This document shows, piece after piece, positions 1 through 9,422 of a stretch of DNA of 31,541 nucleotides. The notes beneath the pieces were generated by a model. The model was not told where the DNA came from. It searched no databases and saw only the letters and a program-made list of their open reading frames with translations. The position numbers and the translations under genes are program-made. The DNA comes from Symbiodinium natans (lineage: Eukaryota > Sar > Dinophyceae > Suessiales > Symbiodiniaceae), in assembly GCA_905221605.1 (NCBI GenBank), contig CAJNDS010000660.1, positions 64,001-95,541 of the forward strand. The letters run 5' to 3'. Position 1 is the first letter of the stretch; the number at the start of each line of letters is the position of its first letter.

Positions 1-82
1 CTGCGGAAACCAGCTTTCGCGACGACGGAGGCGACAGGCAGGTCACCGTCGTTCCTGAGAGTCACAGATACCCGAAAATGCT

Positions 83-141
83 CCCTAAACCCTAAACCCT
101 AAACCCTAAACCCTGAACCCTAAACCCTAAACCCTAAACCC
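83..141 (+). repeat. Interstitial telomere-type repeat, C-rich strand
   Basis: About eight CCCTAAA units, one changed to CCCTGAA. This is the plant/alveolate-type telomere heptamer lying inside the window rather than at a chromosome end, since non-telomeric sequence flanks it on both sides. The next block (239-377) runs in the opposite orientation. Confidence 0.9.
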
Positions 142-238
142 ACAATCCTACCGATATTCAGAGCTTAGGACTTGGGAGTCACACCCTGGGGGCACATCGG
201 AGATCAGGGCTTGGGGACAAACTCGGGGATGTGGGGTT

Positions 239-377
239 CAGGTTTAGGGTTTAGGGTTTAGGGTTTAGGGTTTAAGGTTTAGGGTTTAGGGTTTAGGGTT
301 TAAGGTTTAGGGCTTAAGGTTTAGGGGTTTAGAGTTTAGGGGTTAGGGTTTAGGGTTTACGGTTTAGGGTTTAGGGC
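239..377 (+). repeat. Interstitial telomere-type repeat, G-rich strand
   Basis: A run of TTTAGGG units with TTTAAGG, GGCTTA and TTTAGGGG variants, decaying into scattered GGGTTTTAGGG-like pieces up to about 470. The orientation is opposite to the block at 83-141. The mixture of perfect and decayed units suggests repeated seeding followed by mutation. Confidence 0.9.
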
Positions 378-510
378 TCTTCAAGGTTTTGGCGTTTAGG
401 GTTTTAGGGCTTTAGGGTGTTAGGGTGTTAGGGCTTTTGGGTTTAGGGACATTAGGGCTTGGGGCTCTTCAAGGGTTTGGTGTGAAATGCATCACTTCAG
501 GAAGGCGCCT

Positions 511-638
511 CCCAACCCTGAACCCTAAAGACCCTTAAACCCTTAAAACCCTTAAAAACCCTCAAACCCGCAAACCCTCAAACCCTTAAGCCCTCAACCC
601 CTTAAACCCTTAAACCCTTAAACCCTAAACCCCAAACC
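511..638 (+). repeat. Degenerate telomere-type repeat with CCCTTAAA and CCCTCAAA variants
   Basis: C-rich orientation. The dominant unit drifts from CCCTAAA to 8-mers such as CCCTTAAA and CCCTCAAA. No coding content is evident in the surrounding 640-1040 stretch beyond short chance frames and a further G-rich run at 799-825. Confidence 0.8.
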
Positions 639-1040
639 CCGCGTGCCCGAGGCTCTTGAGAATGTGGTCCACATGGTTCTCCCACTCGACGTGCATCCGC
701 TCGTTGAAAGCCGAGCCTGGGCCGCGGAGACCCCGAAACCTTGTAGCCGACAACCCCAAGACCCTCTAGTCCCAAGGGCCTTAGGGCTCACGGCCTCAGG
801 TTTAGGGTTTAGGGTTTAGGGTTTGAGGCCTATGTATTCCTTTTTTTTGAAGTGCAAGGATGATGGGTACTTGGGGGGTACGCCAGGAGGGGTCAACCCC
901 CTGGCACCCGAAGAAACTTTTAGGGCTGAGGGTTTCGGGTTGGGCGTCTGCGGGAGGATCCCTACTAAATTCCAGTCTGAGTTACGAGGCATTGGGCTTT
1001 CTGGGTCGTGCTTTCGGGCTATGGGGTGACAGGATTTGGG

Positions 1041-1115
1041 GGAACCCTAAACCCTAAACCTTAAACCTTAAACCCTAAACCCTAAACCCAGGCTCATAGG
1101 GTTTAGGGCGCAGGG
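1041..1115. repeat. Telomere-type repeats meeting head to head
   Basis: C-rich units run to 1089 and are followed within nine bases by G-rich units. CCCTAAACCC (1080-1089) and GGGTTTAGGG (1099-1108) are exact reverse complements, giving a 10-bp perfect stem with a short loop. The 1116-1506 stretch that follows has no recognisable gene. Confidence 0.8.
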
Positions 1116-1506
1116 TTGGGAAGCAAGGGGCTGCGGCTCTTTGTGGTGAAGTCGTACTTCGGCAGCGCTTGCCAGCCCTCTCCTGTCTGGGATGCACGTC
1201 TTTATTTTTGGCGGGGCGAGGGGTTAAACCCGAAACCCTGAACCCTAAACCCAGGCTTCAGGGATTTGTGTTGAAAACCACTCCCAAAAAAAGTCTTCAA
1301 ACAAAGAGACTTGCTGTTTCAAAGCCATCACTACTCTGGCTTTCGAGTGCTGAGATTGCAGCGGCGGGCGCTCTTAGGGGATTCGGGCGAAGAAAATCCC
1401 TAAAAACTTACACAATGAAGCCGGGGTGTATCTGAGGCGGGAATAAGTATGAATAGCCACAAGAGCAACGCAGTAAGGCCAAGACCCTACCCTAGGAATT
1501 TACGGG

Positions 1507-1740
1507 TTTCAGGGTTTTAGGGTTTAAGGTTTCGGGCTTCGGGGAACCCTCCTAGAACCTAAACCCTAAACCCTCAACCCTGAACCCTAGAACCTCAACC
1601 CTAAACCCCGCCTGGGATCGCTTCCTGGAAGCTGCCCACTCGAGGGCCTCCACCCCGTCGCTTGTCGTCCAGGGACCTGACCGGTTGAGGTTGAGGGTTT
1701 GGGGTTTAGAGTGTAGGGTGGAGGTTTAGGATTCAGGCCC
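1507..1740. repeat. Degenerate telomere-type repeats, three orientation changes
   Basis: G-rich units (1507-1545) are followed by C-rich units (1549-1605), then a unique stretch and another G-rich run (about 1683-1733). Units are highly diverged (GTTTCAGGG, CCCTCAA, GTTGAGGG). No gene is recognised here. Confidence 0.7.
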
Positions 1741-1741
1741 C

Positions 1742-1880
1742 CCATACATGTAAATATGTATATATGCAGGTATGTATACATACATAAATATAATAAATAT
1801 ATATATATATACATACATATGATAGTGCATACATACATCTATACGTAGACATGCATATACATGAACATATACATCATAAC
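1742..1880. repeat. AT-rich TA/CATA microsatellite
   Basis: Alternating purine-pyrimidine DNA made of TATA, TACATA and CATACATA units, including a (TA)n core near 1797-1811. Similar short tracts recur at about 3797-3826 and 31111-31130. Alternate-strand purine-pyrimidine tracts like this are prone to slippage. Confidence 0.85.
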
Positions 1881-2310
1881 ACCCATAGGTATATCAAACT
1901 ATATGGCTTTAAGTTTTAAGCCCTGGGAACGCCCAACCCTAAGCCCGAAGCTCCGAAGCCTAAAGCCTTCGAACCCCGATCCGGGGCGAGATCCGCTCTG
2001 CCACCAAGGTTAAGCTTTGTTGAAGGATTAGGGTTCAGGGTTAAGCTAAAGCTCCAGTAAGGAAGCGACCCTCACCCCAAAAAAGAAAGACCCACAACTC
2101 GGAGTCAGGTCCATGCTCATCTTTTTGAAGAGGTGACATGAAATTCAGAATTATATACAGAATACAAATTATCCTAAGCCCTAAACCCTAAACCCTGAAA
2201 TGAGAATAATATCAATCGAAAACATGGAGGGGGAAAAACTGCACCCTAGAAGAACCCTAAACAACCCAAAGCCTCAAAGCGACAAACCCTGCAGCCTGAC
2301 ACCTCTCTAA
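1881..2310. other. No gene recognised
   Basis: Unique-looking sequence with isolated CCCTAAA units (for example 2180-2200). No frame longer than chance and no RNA gene was recognised. Confidence 0.6.
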
Positions 2311-2395
2311 GGCTTCAGGGTTTAGGGCTTAGGGGTTTAGGGGTTGAAGGGTTTAGGAGTTTAGGGGTAGGGTTTAGGGGCTTAGGGTTGTGGGA
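2311..2395 (+). repeat. Degenerate telomere-type repeat, G-rich strand
   Basis: TTTAGGG, CTTAGGG and TTTAGGGG units with several single-base insertions. It is opposite in orientation to the following long degenerate C-rich region. Confidence 0.75.
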
Positions 2396-2600
2396 TAAGG
2401 GAAAATGTGTCTAAGACACTGACGGCTCTGTTGTAATAGGAGCACATCACTTAGACCCTTGGCCGTCCAACCTCACAGTGCGTTGAGAGTCTGGGGGTAT
2501 GGGGAATCTTGCGTTGGCTGCCACCTGGAGCAAGTTTGCAATCCTAACCTGAATCCCTCAATAGCACATCCTTAGAACGCGGTAAGCCCTTCAGCGGCAA

Positions 2601-2830
2601 TCAACCCCTTCTAAGCCCAGCATCCTAAACCCCAAGCTCCTGACCACACCCCTCAACCCCCCCAAGCCCTTACATCCTTCAACCCTTCAAGCCTCCTAAC
2701 ACCCTAAAGCCCGTCAACCCCGAAGCCCCCAAAACCCCAAACATAATTTTAAAAAAAAACTTAAACCTTAAAACCCTGGACCCCAAACGACTAAACCCCC
2801 CAAACCCTAAACCCCTAAACCCTGCAAACC
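2601..2830 (+). repeat. Long, strongly decayed C-rich telomere-type tract
   Basis: Units such as CCCTAAA, CCTTCAA, CCCCAAA and CCCCTAA are interspersed with unrelated bases and an A-rich insert near 2745-2760. It is followed by a G-rich block at about 2936-2987 in the opposite orientation. Confidence 0.65.
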
Positions 2831-2987
2831 CTTCAACTGGGGCGCCCGACAGCTGAATGTCAGCCGCAGTCGTCTCGCGGAACTCCCGGGGGGCAGTGCA
2901 GAGGTACGGCTCCTTGCCAGCTTGTGCTTTCAAGATTTAGGGTTTAGGGCTTAGAGTTTACAGTTTAGGGCTTAGGGCTTAGGATTA

Positions 2988-4001
2988 CGTACCAAGAGCC
3001 TGTTAAATAGTGAACGCCAATGCACCAATCATGCCCCCTCGATATTTGCTCACATGACTTCCAGCATAGCCGAGCGAACCACGAGCCTGATATTCATATT
3101 GTAGGATTCATCACGTCACACGCACCATCATTGCTACTACTGTTTTTTCCGAAGCCGTGGATGAACTGAGGGAACCTGTCAATCGAAGGGCGCCTAAGTA
3201 TTCACCCGTGTTCTCATAGAATCCCTGGCCGAACTGTGCAAAGACCGTGTGTTCGTCTCACCGCCCGGGACGTTGCTAGGAATATAAGCCCCTGTTCACC
3301 TGCTGAAACTCATGCACCAGAGAACTAACTTTGTTCATTCTCAGCGCTGTTCGCGTGTTGCCTTCGTGAGGGAATAGTAAGGACGATGAGAATGAACGAA
3401 TGTACTGTGTGAAGGCTCCGGTACCGGGCCCATCGTGGGTGCTACCGACCCTCCTGGCCGTGGGAAGCGGAAGAGCGACCTGGGTCGGCTTGCGCCATTT
3501 GGGTCGGGGGCTTAGGCGCCGCTCCCCCCACCGTAGGAGGCTGCCTAAACCTCGAGTTTCGGGTTTAGGGTGTCGCTGCTTCACTGGAGTTTACACTAAG
3601 TCCACGTGGGCACGGTTGTAGCTGGTCGGCCAGGGCCCTGCTTCAATGACTGGTGACCCTGGAAGTGGATACAACCTTCTTTGGGGCACGTAGAACCCTG
3701 TTGATGACTGCCGGCTATCTTTCAGGCACGCGCTACAGCTTGATTTGGAGGAGTGCTAAACCTACTATTTTCTTAAGAACCCTCCCCAAAAATAAATACA
3801 TATATATATATGTACATATACATATGAGTCCTTATAAGGGCAATATAGGGACCATTATTCTATACTCTCTTCGGTTTCTTCCGCAAGTTGTAACCAGTGG
3901 AAGCTTGTTCATGGTTGGGATAGTACTAACTATTTGAATTTCTATTCCTTACTGAGTTTAAGTACCCTTAAAAATGTAAAATGTTACCCCACTATGACAA
4001 A
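2988..4001. other. No gene recognised; one unassigned minus-strand open frame
   Basis: About 1 kb that is less repetitive than its flanks. A minus-strand open frame of 102 codons (3584 to 3276) has mixed composition, but I recognise no domain in it. A TATA-type microsatellite lies at about 3797-3826. I cannot assign a function. Confidence 0.4.
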
Positions 4002-4045
4002 GGACCCTAAACCCCAAACCCCAAACCCTAAACCCTAAACCCTGT
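4002..4045 (+). repeat. Interstitial telomere-type repeat, C-rich strand
   Basis: CCCTAAACCCCAAACCCC followed by perfect CCCTAAA units. It lies about 100 bp from the largest G-rich block, again in opposite orientation. Confidence 0.8.
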
Positions 4046-4148
4046 TCGCCTTCTTGGGATCCATCAAGGCCGCGCGGAAGGAGAAGGCGCCGCCACAGCA
4101 ACCGGTGGAGTGGTAGTGCTGGAGAATATAGCCTTCGGAGTTTGCCCT

Positions 4149-4261
4149 GTAGGGTTTAGGGTTTAGGGTTTAGGGTTTAGGGTTTAGGGTTTAGGGTTTA
4201 GGGTTTAGGGTTTAGGGTTTAGGGTCGAGGGTTGAGGGTTGAGGGTTGAGGGTTTAGGGTC

Positions 4262-4299
<38 letters not shown>

Positions 4300-4309
4300 G
4301 GTTTAGGGT
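4149..4309 (+). repeat. Largest perfect TTTAGGG array plus TTGAGGG variant array
   Basis: About ten consecutive perfect GGGTTTA units (about 4152-4225) change abruptly to GGGTTGA and GGGTCGA units that themselves repeat in a higher-order pattern (one TTTAGGG/TCGAGGG pair, then several TTGAGGG units). The variant has been amplified in place, so this part has grown by local duplication rather than only by telomerase-like addition. Confidence 0.9.
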
Positions 4310-4702
4310 TCCCGAAACCCCAAGAACGCGCCGACAAAACCCTAACATCCAAGCCCTATCTGCTTGGGCGGGGGGTGGCGTGCGGAAGGACCACAGGAAA
4401 ACATGACCAGCTGTGAAATGCAACAGCCCTCAGGCCCTGAACCCTGAACCTCAAACAAGTCCCAAACTAATGATTACAACTATAGCAATAACACAATAAT
4501 GATTTTGCAACAAAAACCAAAAACAACACAACCCAAAAGCCCAAAAACCCGAAAAAGCAAAAACCCATAACCCGGACGCCAAGTTGCTGGGGCAAGCAGC
4601 CGCGCGGGTCTCGCGCTCAAGCTTTTGTGAGCTCATGGCGCCGATCTAAAGAACCCACTGAAACTCTCCAGGCTCCCTGCCTTGGGATTCCCAAACGCTC
4701 GA
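4310..4702. other. No gene recognised
   Basis: Unique sequence with an A-rich stretch near 4490-4570. Short open frames only, no recognisable motif. Confidence 0.5.
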
Positions 4703-4830
4703 CCGCAGATCGGGTTGGGGGGGGGTTTAGGGTTTAGGGTTTAGGATTTAGATCGCAGATCGGGTTGGGGGGGGGGCGCCAGGGTTTCGGGTTTAGGGTT
4801 TAGGGCTAAGGGTTCAGGGTTCAGGGTTGA
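4703..4830 (+). repeat. Direct duplication next to telomere-type repeats
   Basis: The motif CGCAGATCGGGTTGGGG followed by a G run occurs at 4704 and again at 4754. The two copies are separated by TTTAGGG units, and more G-rich units follow to 4830. The G runs together with GGGTTTAGGG could form G-quadruplexes on this strand. Confidence 0.75.
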
Positions 4831-5326
4831 GGGTTCAAGGGTAGGAGGGCCCCATCTGCCTAAGTCGCCCCAATATCGCCCCAAGAAAAACCCCAAGGGC
4901 CCCTCCTTTCGTGCCCCTCCCTCGGTCAAAGAGTTTAGGATTTGGGGGATTTAGGGTTCCGAGTTCCCCGAATTGTAGTCTCTGAAGGGCCAACCCCCAA
5001 AGCCACCGGCGCAAGTTGCCATACCACCGCGAACCAAACCAAATGGGGCATCATCTGGGTACTCCAGCCCCTGAAACCCTAAACACTTCATCCCTAAACC
5101 CTGAAGCCCTATGTCTTGGCTGCACTTAGCAGGGTAGCTCTAAATTTAGTTTTTAGCTGCCTCATTAAGAAACCCAATAAACCCAAAAAGGCTAAGGATC
5201 TAAAGGTACAAGAAAGCACCAGAGAGATGTATACAAGTCCAAACATCTTTGGCCAACCTTACATCCAGGACCATCTCTGCTGCTGAACTCAGGGCTCCCG
5301 CAACTCTGCACATGTCAACCGGACTG
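4831..5326. other. No gene recognised
   Basis: About 500 bp with scattered single CCCTAAA-like units. Nothing supportable as a gene. Confidence 0.5.
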
Positions 5327-5418
5327 GTTTAGGGCTTAGGGTATAGGGTATAGGGTTTAGGGTTGAGGGTTTAGGGTATAGGGTTTAGGGTTTAGGGCTT
5401 AGGGCTTAGGGCCTAGGG
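5327..5418 (+). repeat. Telomere-type repeat, G-rich, with TATAGGG variants
   Basis: TTTAGGG, TATAGGG, CTTAGGG and TTGAGGG units in one orientation. The TATAGGG variant appears three times, which suggests local copying of a mutated unit. Confidence 0.8.
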
Positions 5419-5771
5419 TTAACACACATAAATACTCGCCCTGCTGAATCCCAACTCCATCACCTCGCATCGGAGCCCCAATAGCTCCAAACCCTTCCAC
5501 GCCTCCTCCACAAGCAAGGTCAGCTTCATGATGAGACGCCCATGTCTGCAAACTCCATCATCTGACCACTCAACCCTGAAACACTCAAAAGTCAGACTTG
5601 GGTTACCCGTGCTTACCCTAAACCACACACCGAAGTTGCGATAGTTGGCACCACTCGGCGTGCTTACAAAGGCTTACCTCTTGAGCAGGAGCGCCGGCTG
5701 TCGCAGCTCGAGAGCTCGAAAGCTCAAAACCCTAAGCCTAGGCCCAAAGTCTCAAGCCAAGAATCAATTCA
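5419..5771. other. No gene recognised
   Basis: A 69-codon minus-strand open frame (5628 to 5419) is present but carries no recognisable motif. Otherwise unassigned. Confidence 0.4.
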
Positions 5772-5816
5772 TCCCTAAACCCTAAACCCTAAACCCTAAA
5801 CCCTAAACCCTAAACC
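5772..5816 (+). repeat. Perfect CCCTAAA array, C-rich strand
   Basis: Six perfect CCCTAAA heptamers in a row with no internal substitutions, so this is a comparatively recent array. The following 5817-6103 stretch holds no recognisable gene. Confidence 0.85.
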
Positions 5817-6103
5817 CGAATCCCGCAGCCAAGCCCTCAGCCCGCCCAACGAGCCCCTAAAAAGTTTGTGGGGCTCGGAACAAGGGAATGCGGGAGGCGG
5901 CTTGAGGGATTCGTCTCAAGGCTTCTAAGTTTCCTTGCGGGCTTAGGCGCAAAATTTTCTGGGTGTTCAGGGTCTTGGGGTTTTCGGTCTTCAGGAGGGT
6001 TTCAGGTCTTAAGGGCCCTTTGGGGCTTTTTGGGGCGGCCATCTTGAGAAGCTAAAGGACGGGCCTTTAGAGCTCTCTAGGGTCCCGGTTGAAATTCATT
6101 ACT

Positions 6104-6181
6104 TGGGATGTTCCCCCTGATACTCACAGTCCTTAATAGGGATTCTGATAGGGGGTACTTAGTATAAGGGGGAACACCCCA
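6104..6181. mobile_element. Short palindromic MITE, older copy
   Basis: The ends TGGGATGTTCCCCCT and, read from the other strand, TGGGGTGTTCCCCCT form terminal inverted repeats of about 20 bp. The interior shares CAGTCCTTA-TAGGGATT with the element at 6279-6378, so both belong to one family. The flanking decamers (6094-6103 and 6182-6191) agree at 7 of 10 positions, consistent with a decayed 10-bp target duplication. No coding capacity. Terminal inverted repeats with 9-11 bp duplications are typical of Mutator-type (MULE) elements; that assignment is inferred. Confidence 0.7.
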
Positions 6182-6278
6182 ACTCATGACGTCATTTCTC
6201 TTCCTGGCGCTTACGGCTTCGTCCCACGCGGCCACCAGCTTCAGCCCAGGCTGGTCATCACGCACGAGACCTTGAGTT

Positions 6279-6378
6279 TGGGATGTTCCCCCTTGATACT
6301 AACAGTCCTTACTAGGGATTATCGTATCCCCTACAAAAATCCCTATTGAGGACTGGTAGTATAAGGGGGAACATCCCA
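6279..6378. mobile_element. Palindromic MITE with 10-bp target-site duplication (MULE-type candidate)
   Basis: A 100-bp near-complete palindrome. The left and right arms read TGGGATGTTCCCCCTT from opposite strands and stay paired for about 40 bp with a few mismatches, leaving only a short loop. The decamer ACCTTGAGTT occurs exactly at 6269-6278 and again at 6379-6388, immediately outside the element, which marks a clean 10-bp target duplication. It shares arms and interior with the element at 6104-6181. It is non-autonomous, and no transposase is visible in the window. Confidence 0.85.
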
Positions 6379-6497
6379 ACCTTGAGTTTTTTGCCGACGC
6401 TACACTCGGCCAAGACCCAAAAACCCCCTAATACGACCCTACGCCTCCGTGAAACATGTTGGCCAACATGCCTTCGGTACTCAACTTGCACTTTCCA

Positions 6498-6586
6498 GGG
6501 TTTAGGGTTTAGGGTTCAGGGTTTAGGGTTTAGGGTTTAGGGTGTAGGGTTTAGGGTTTAGGGTTTAGGGTTTAGGGTTTAGGGGG
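6498..6586 (+). repeat. Near-perfect TTTAGGG array, G-rich strand
   Basis: About twelve heptamers with only TTCAGGG and TGTAGGG substitutions. One of the two best preserved arrays in the window. Confidence 0.9.
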
Positions 6587-7502
6587 AGTGCAGACTTTTG
6601 GGGGTTGAGCGGGTCGAGGGTGCACTCGTACACTCCTGGACTGCCTTTGTGCAGGGCTTGTGGCCTCTACCTTCGAACTTTTTTAGGTTGCGGGAAGACC
6701 GCTCGCAGCAGAGGGGCCACGTGTCTCCTGTCAGCTTGTTGGGGAAGCTGAGTGCCCTAAACCCAACCCTGAATCCTGCACCTTGAGTCCTAAACCCAGC
6801 ATGACACCGTCAACCTCAACCTCCTTGAAGGTTTCATGGGCTGCTGGAACTGCAGAAGTGGAGCACGGCAACTAGAGTTACAACGGCTTGCCGCCTGCAG
6901 CCCTGCTTAGAACTACCCACCAGTAAGATGCAGGGCCCCTGAAGACCCCAAAGCCCAAAACCCGAAATCCACTGAGTCAAGCAACCCCTAAACCCAACCC
7001 TAAACCCTAAACCCTAAACTTTAAAAACTCCACAGATTGCACCTCCTGGCTCATCCTGGCCCCTCGACCGTGGCCCTCAGTTCCATGATCGCTGAAGCGA
7101 AGATTTGATCAAGGTTGAGGGTTGCAGGGGTCAGGGCTTGCGGTTTAGGGTCTAGGGGCCTCAACCCAAAGCTCCGAACCCTAAAAAACTTGAGCCCTAA
7201 ACCCTGTCTTGCCTGGAATCAAAGCCCGAGCCTGGGGCTAAGTGTGCATTAACGAAGCTGAAAGCAATGCTGAAATTATTGTGGCTTCGTGGCTTTTTCC
7301 CTGCATGCGGCAAAGTTGCGCACCGCATCTGAGCATGAAGCTTTTCGCGACTCACAGTCATGCATGAAACACACGATCATTAGCTCAAGTTCCTGTGGGC
7401 TCTCAGGTGTACACATCAGAGCATGGCCACGCTCGATAAGTACACTTTCTGACATCAGAGGACCACTTGGTAGGCGTCCTCTGAAGATGAGAATGGGATA
7501 TC
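6587..7502. other. Intergenic stretch downstream of the U-box gene
   Basis: Contains decayed CCCTAAA units (6978-7020, about 7195) and otherwise unique sequence. The part next to 7503 is the presumed 3' untranslated region of the minus-strand U-box gene. I recognised no AATAAA-type signal that I would rely on. Confidence 0.5.
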
Positions 7503-9422
7503 CTAAGCCTGGTGATAGACAAATGTGAGCCGGGAGCCGGCCAGCTGGACCGAGTGTACAGAGATTGAGATCTTCTTGTGCACGCCAACCTTCACAAAGT
7601 TTGCCCAGCCTCGCCCTCCTCCGGCGATGATGGGGGAGTTCTCCATGCTCTTGCGCTCTGTGTCTACCGCCACATCACAGCTGACGACTGACTCCTTATC
7701 CACGAAAAGGTAGAGAGAAGCAAACTCGTCCTCGGCCGAGGTAGTCCCCTGTGGATAATATCGAAGCCAAGCAGCAACGCCGGTGCCTGCTATCTCGAAC
7801 TGAGGGCTGGTGGAGGACTCTCCCTTGCACATAAAGGAACCATCGACGTGAGAAACGTCCCACTCAACGGTCATTGTGGGCTGTACGCCGGAACGCTCCT
7901 CCTGTCGCACCCTCTTCTGCTCTGAGGTCAACAGCTCGATGCGTTCCTCCTGCTCGCTGCACTTCTGCTGCAGATCTTGGTACTCCATCTGCACCTGCAT
8001 GAGCCTGCGACTGGTGATGCTCAACACAAGATGAAGCGCTTCCTGACTGTAGCCACTCATGTTGTAGGCCTTCAGGCTTGCCTGCTGGGCCAGAACCTGG
8101 CTCTTCATGTCGCCTTCCTCTTCCAGCTCCTTACACGCCGTGAGCACGACCTTCGCGCCATCCTCTCCACGCCCCGCTGACTGGAGCTGGTCGGCCAGTC
8201 TGAAGGCTGATTCTGGCCGCAGGGCGCGGATGGTGCCATCCTCCAGGGGAAGTTTACCCAGAAACTCCTCCGGGATACAGCCATGTGCATCAAGGAGGAA
8301 GCTGATGAAAGCATCTTCCCTGGCCATCCTGCCCTTGGACTGCAGCTCATTTGTGAAGAACTCCTTCAGGTGCCCCAGCACTTCCGTGTTGCTGGGATCG
8401 ACATATGCGGCTTCCAGCAGCAGCTCAACCTGCGCAGCGGGCTCCTCCTGCTGAGAAGCCATGCCCAGCAGCAGCTGGGCCTGGACTTGCACACTGCCTC
8501 CGAGCGGATCATCCAGCCCAAGGTCTGTACGGAAGACCTCCCGAGCATGTGACACAGCCATGGCACGGTCCTGCATGTAGTCCACGGCCTGCCTGGAGAT
8601 GTTGCAGGGCAACTCGGGGGAGACGGTGATGAGATTGTGGCGGGCAGCCATGACAAGTGCGGCCGCCTTGACCCACTCGGGATTGCCGCACACGGCATGT
8701 TTCTGAACGAACTTCCACAACTGGCGTGCACCGAATTCATCAAAGGACTTCAGTGCCAGCCTACATGCTTGCTCTCGGTCAACTGCATGGCAGCACGGCG
8801 ACTTGGGGGGCACATGCGCTGCCAGGCAGAACCTGGCAATGGTCTGGTCATCCAAATCCGCAAGCTGGGACTTCATACCAAGCTTCACAACGAACTTCTC
8901 CACAACCATCTTCAAATCAACTGTGGCATCTTGACACATTCTGCACAGCTCGACCAATGCATCGCCACGCAGTGGGCTTGGCAACTGCGCCTTGCGCATC
9001 AAGATTGTCATCAAGGAGTCCTTGGCTATCGGGTCGGGCAGCTTCTCACGAACAAAGCCCTCGGCTCTGAAGAGAAGCTTCAGCGCCTGCAGGTGGGACA
9101 TAAACGGGGCGTGTGAGACGACCTCCTCCACCAACTTCTCCTTAAACTCCACAATCGCTGTCTTCATCTTCTCATCCGGAACCAGCCTCCTCCCCATGAA
9201 AAGATTGGTCAAGGGGCTCGCGGTCCGATGTCGCAGGGCCTCCTGAATGGCCTTCCTTTCGTAAGTCTTACCATCCTCCGCACGCACCGGGTCTTCAAAT
9301 AGGCACAAGGAGATGGGGCAGCAAAACTCCTCGGGATCTTCTTCCAAGCGCCTTGCAAGGGACTCCATGATGATCCGCATGTGGCAGTCGCTTGCTGAGT
9401 CTTGGGCGGGCTGGACACTCAT
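7503..9422 (-). CDS. U-box / coiled-coil / MATH-like protein, putative TRAF-like E3 ubiquitin ligase
   Basis: Intact single-exon frame of 639 codons, TAG stop at 7503-7505. The ATG at 9422 is supported by an in-frame TGA seven codons upstream. Residues 31-100 match a U-box: EEFCCPIS at the start, then D-P-V, G-x-T-Y-E-R, S-P-L-T-N and L-V-P-D. The U-box is a zinc-free RING-like fold that recruits ubiquitin-loaded E2 enzymes. Residues about 110-470 are helical and unassigned. A heptad-like segment near 472-509 is a probable coiled coil. Residues about 515-639 resemble a MATH/TRAF domain: W at the start, S-P-x-F, G...W-L-x-Y-Y-P-x-G and S-L-Y-L. The order is that of TRAF proteins, with a U-box where a RING would be. 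No signal peptide or membrane segment; probably cytosolic. The U-box call is firm, the MATH call less so. The substrate is unknown. Confidence 0.85.
   Translation of the reverse strand: MSVQPAQDSASDCHMRIIMESLARRLEEDPEEFCCPISLCLFEDPVRAEDGKTYERKAIQEALRHRTASPLTNLFMGRRLVPDEKMKTAIVEFKEKLVEEVVSHAPFMSHLQALKLLFRAEGFVREKLPDPIAKDSLMTILMRKAQLPSPLRGDALVELCRMCQDATVDLKMVVEKFVVKLGMKSQLADLDDQTIARFCLAAHVPPKSPCCHAVDREQACRLALKSFDEFGARQLWKFVQKHAVCGNPEWVKAAALVMAARHNLITVSPELPCNISRQAVDYMQDRAMAVSHAREVFRTDLGLDDPLGGSVQVQAQLLLGMASQQEEPAAQVELLLEAAYVDPSNTEVLGHLKEFFTNELQSKGRMAREDAFISFLLDAHGCIPEEFLGKLPLEDGTIRALRPESAFRLADQLQSAGRGEDGAKVVLTACKELEEEGDMKSQVLAQQASLKAYNMSGYSQEALHLVLSITSRRLMQVQMEYQDLQQKCSEQEERIELLTSEQKRVRQEERSGVQPTMTVEWDVSHVDGSFMCKGESSTSPQFEIAGTGVAAWLRYYPQGTTSAEDEFASLYLFVDKESVVSCDVAVDTERKSMENSPIIAGGGRGWANFVKVGVHKKISISVHSVQLAGSRLTFVYHQA

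Noticed and set aside
1-141. Chromosome end at the left edge
   Set aside because: Unique sequence precedes the array, and arrays of both orientations follow; no terminal run.
83-638. CRISPR-like direct repeats
   Set aside because: Heptamer telomere-type arrays without unique spacers, in a eukaryotic context.
1960-1995. tRNA T-arm-like TTCGAACCCCGATCC
   Set aside because: No matching A box or cloverleaf can be drawn around it.
3276-3584. Possible SRP54-like C-terminus on the minus strand
   Set aside because: A short N-K-V-S-x-L-V-x-E-F-Q resemblance only; no surrounding methionine-rich domain or GTPase.
4205-4423. Minus-strand frame encoding repeated LNPQPSTLNPKP-type peptide
   Set aside because: It is the translation of telomere-type repeats (CCCTAAA read as N-P-K-P); openness follows from the repeat lacking stops in that frame.
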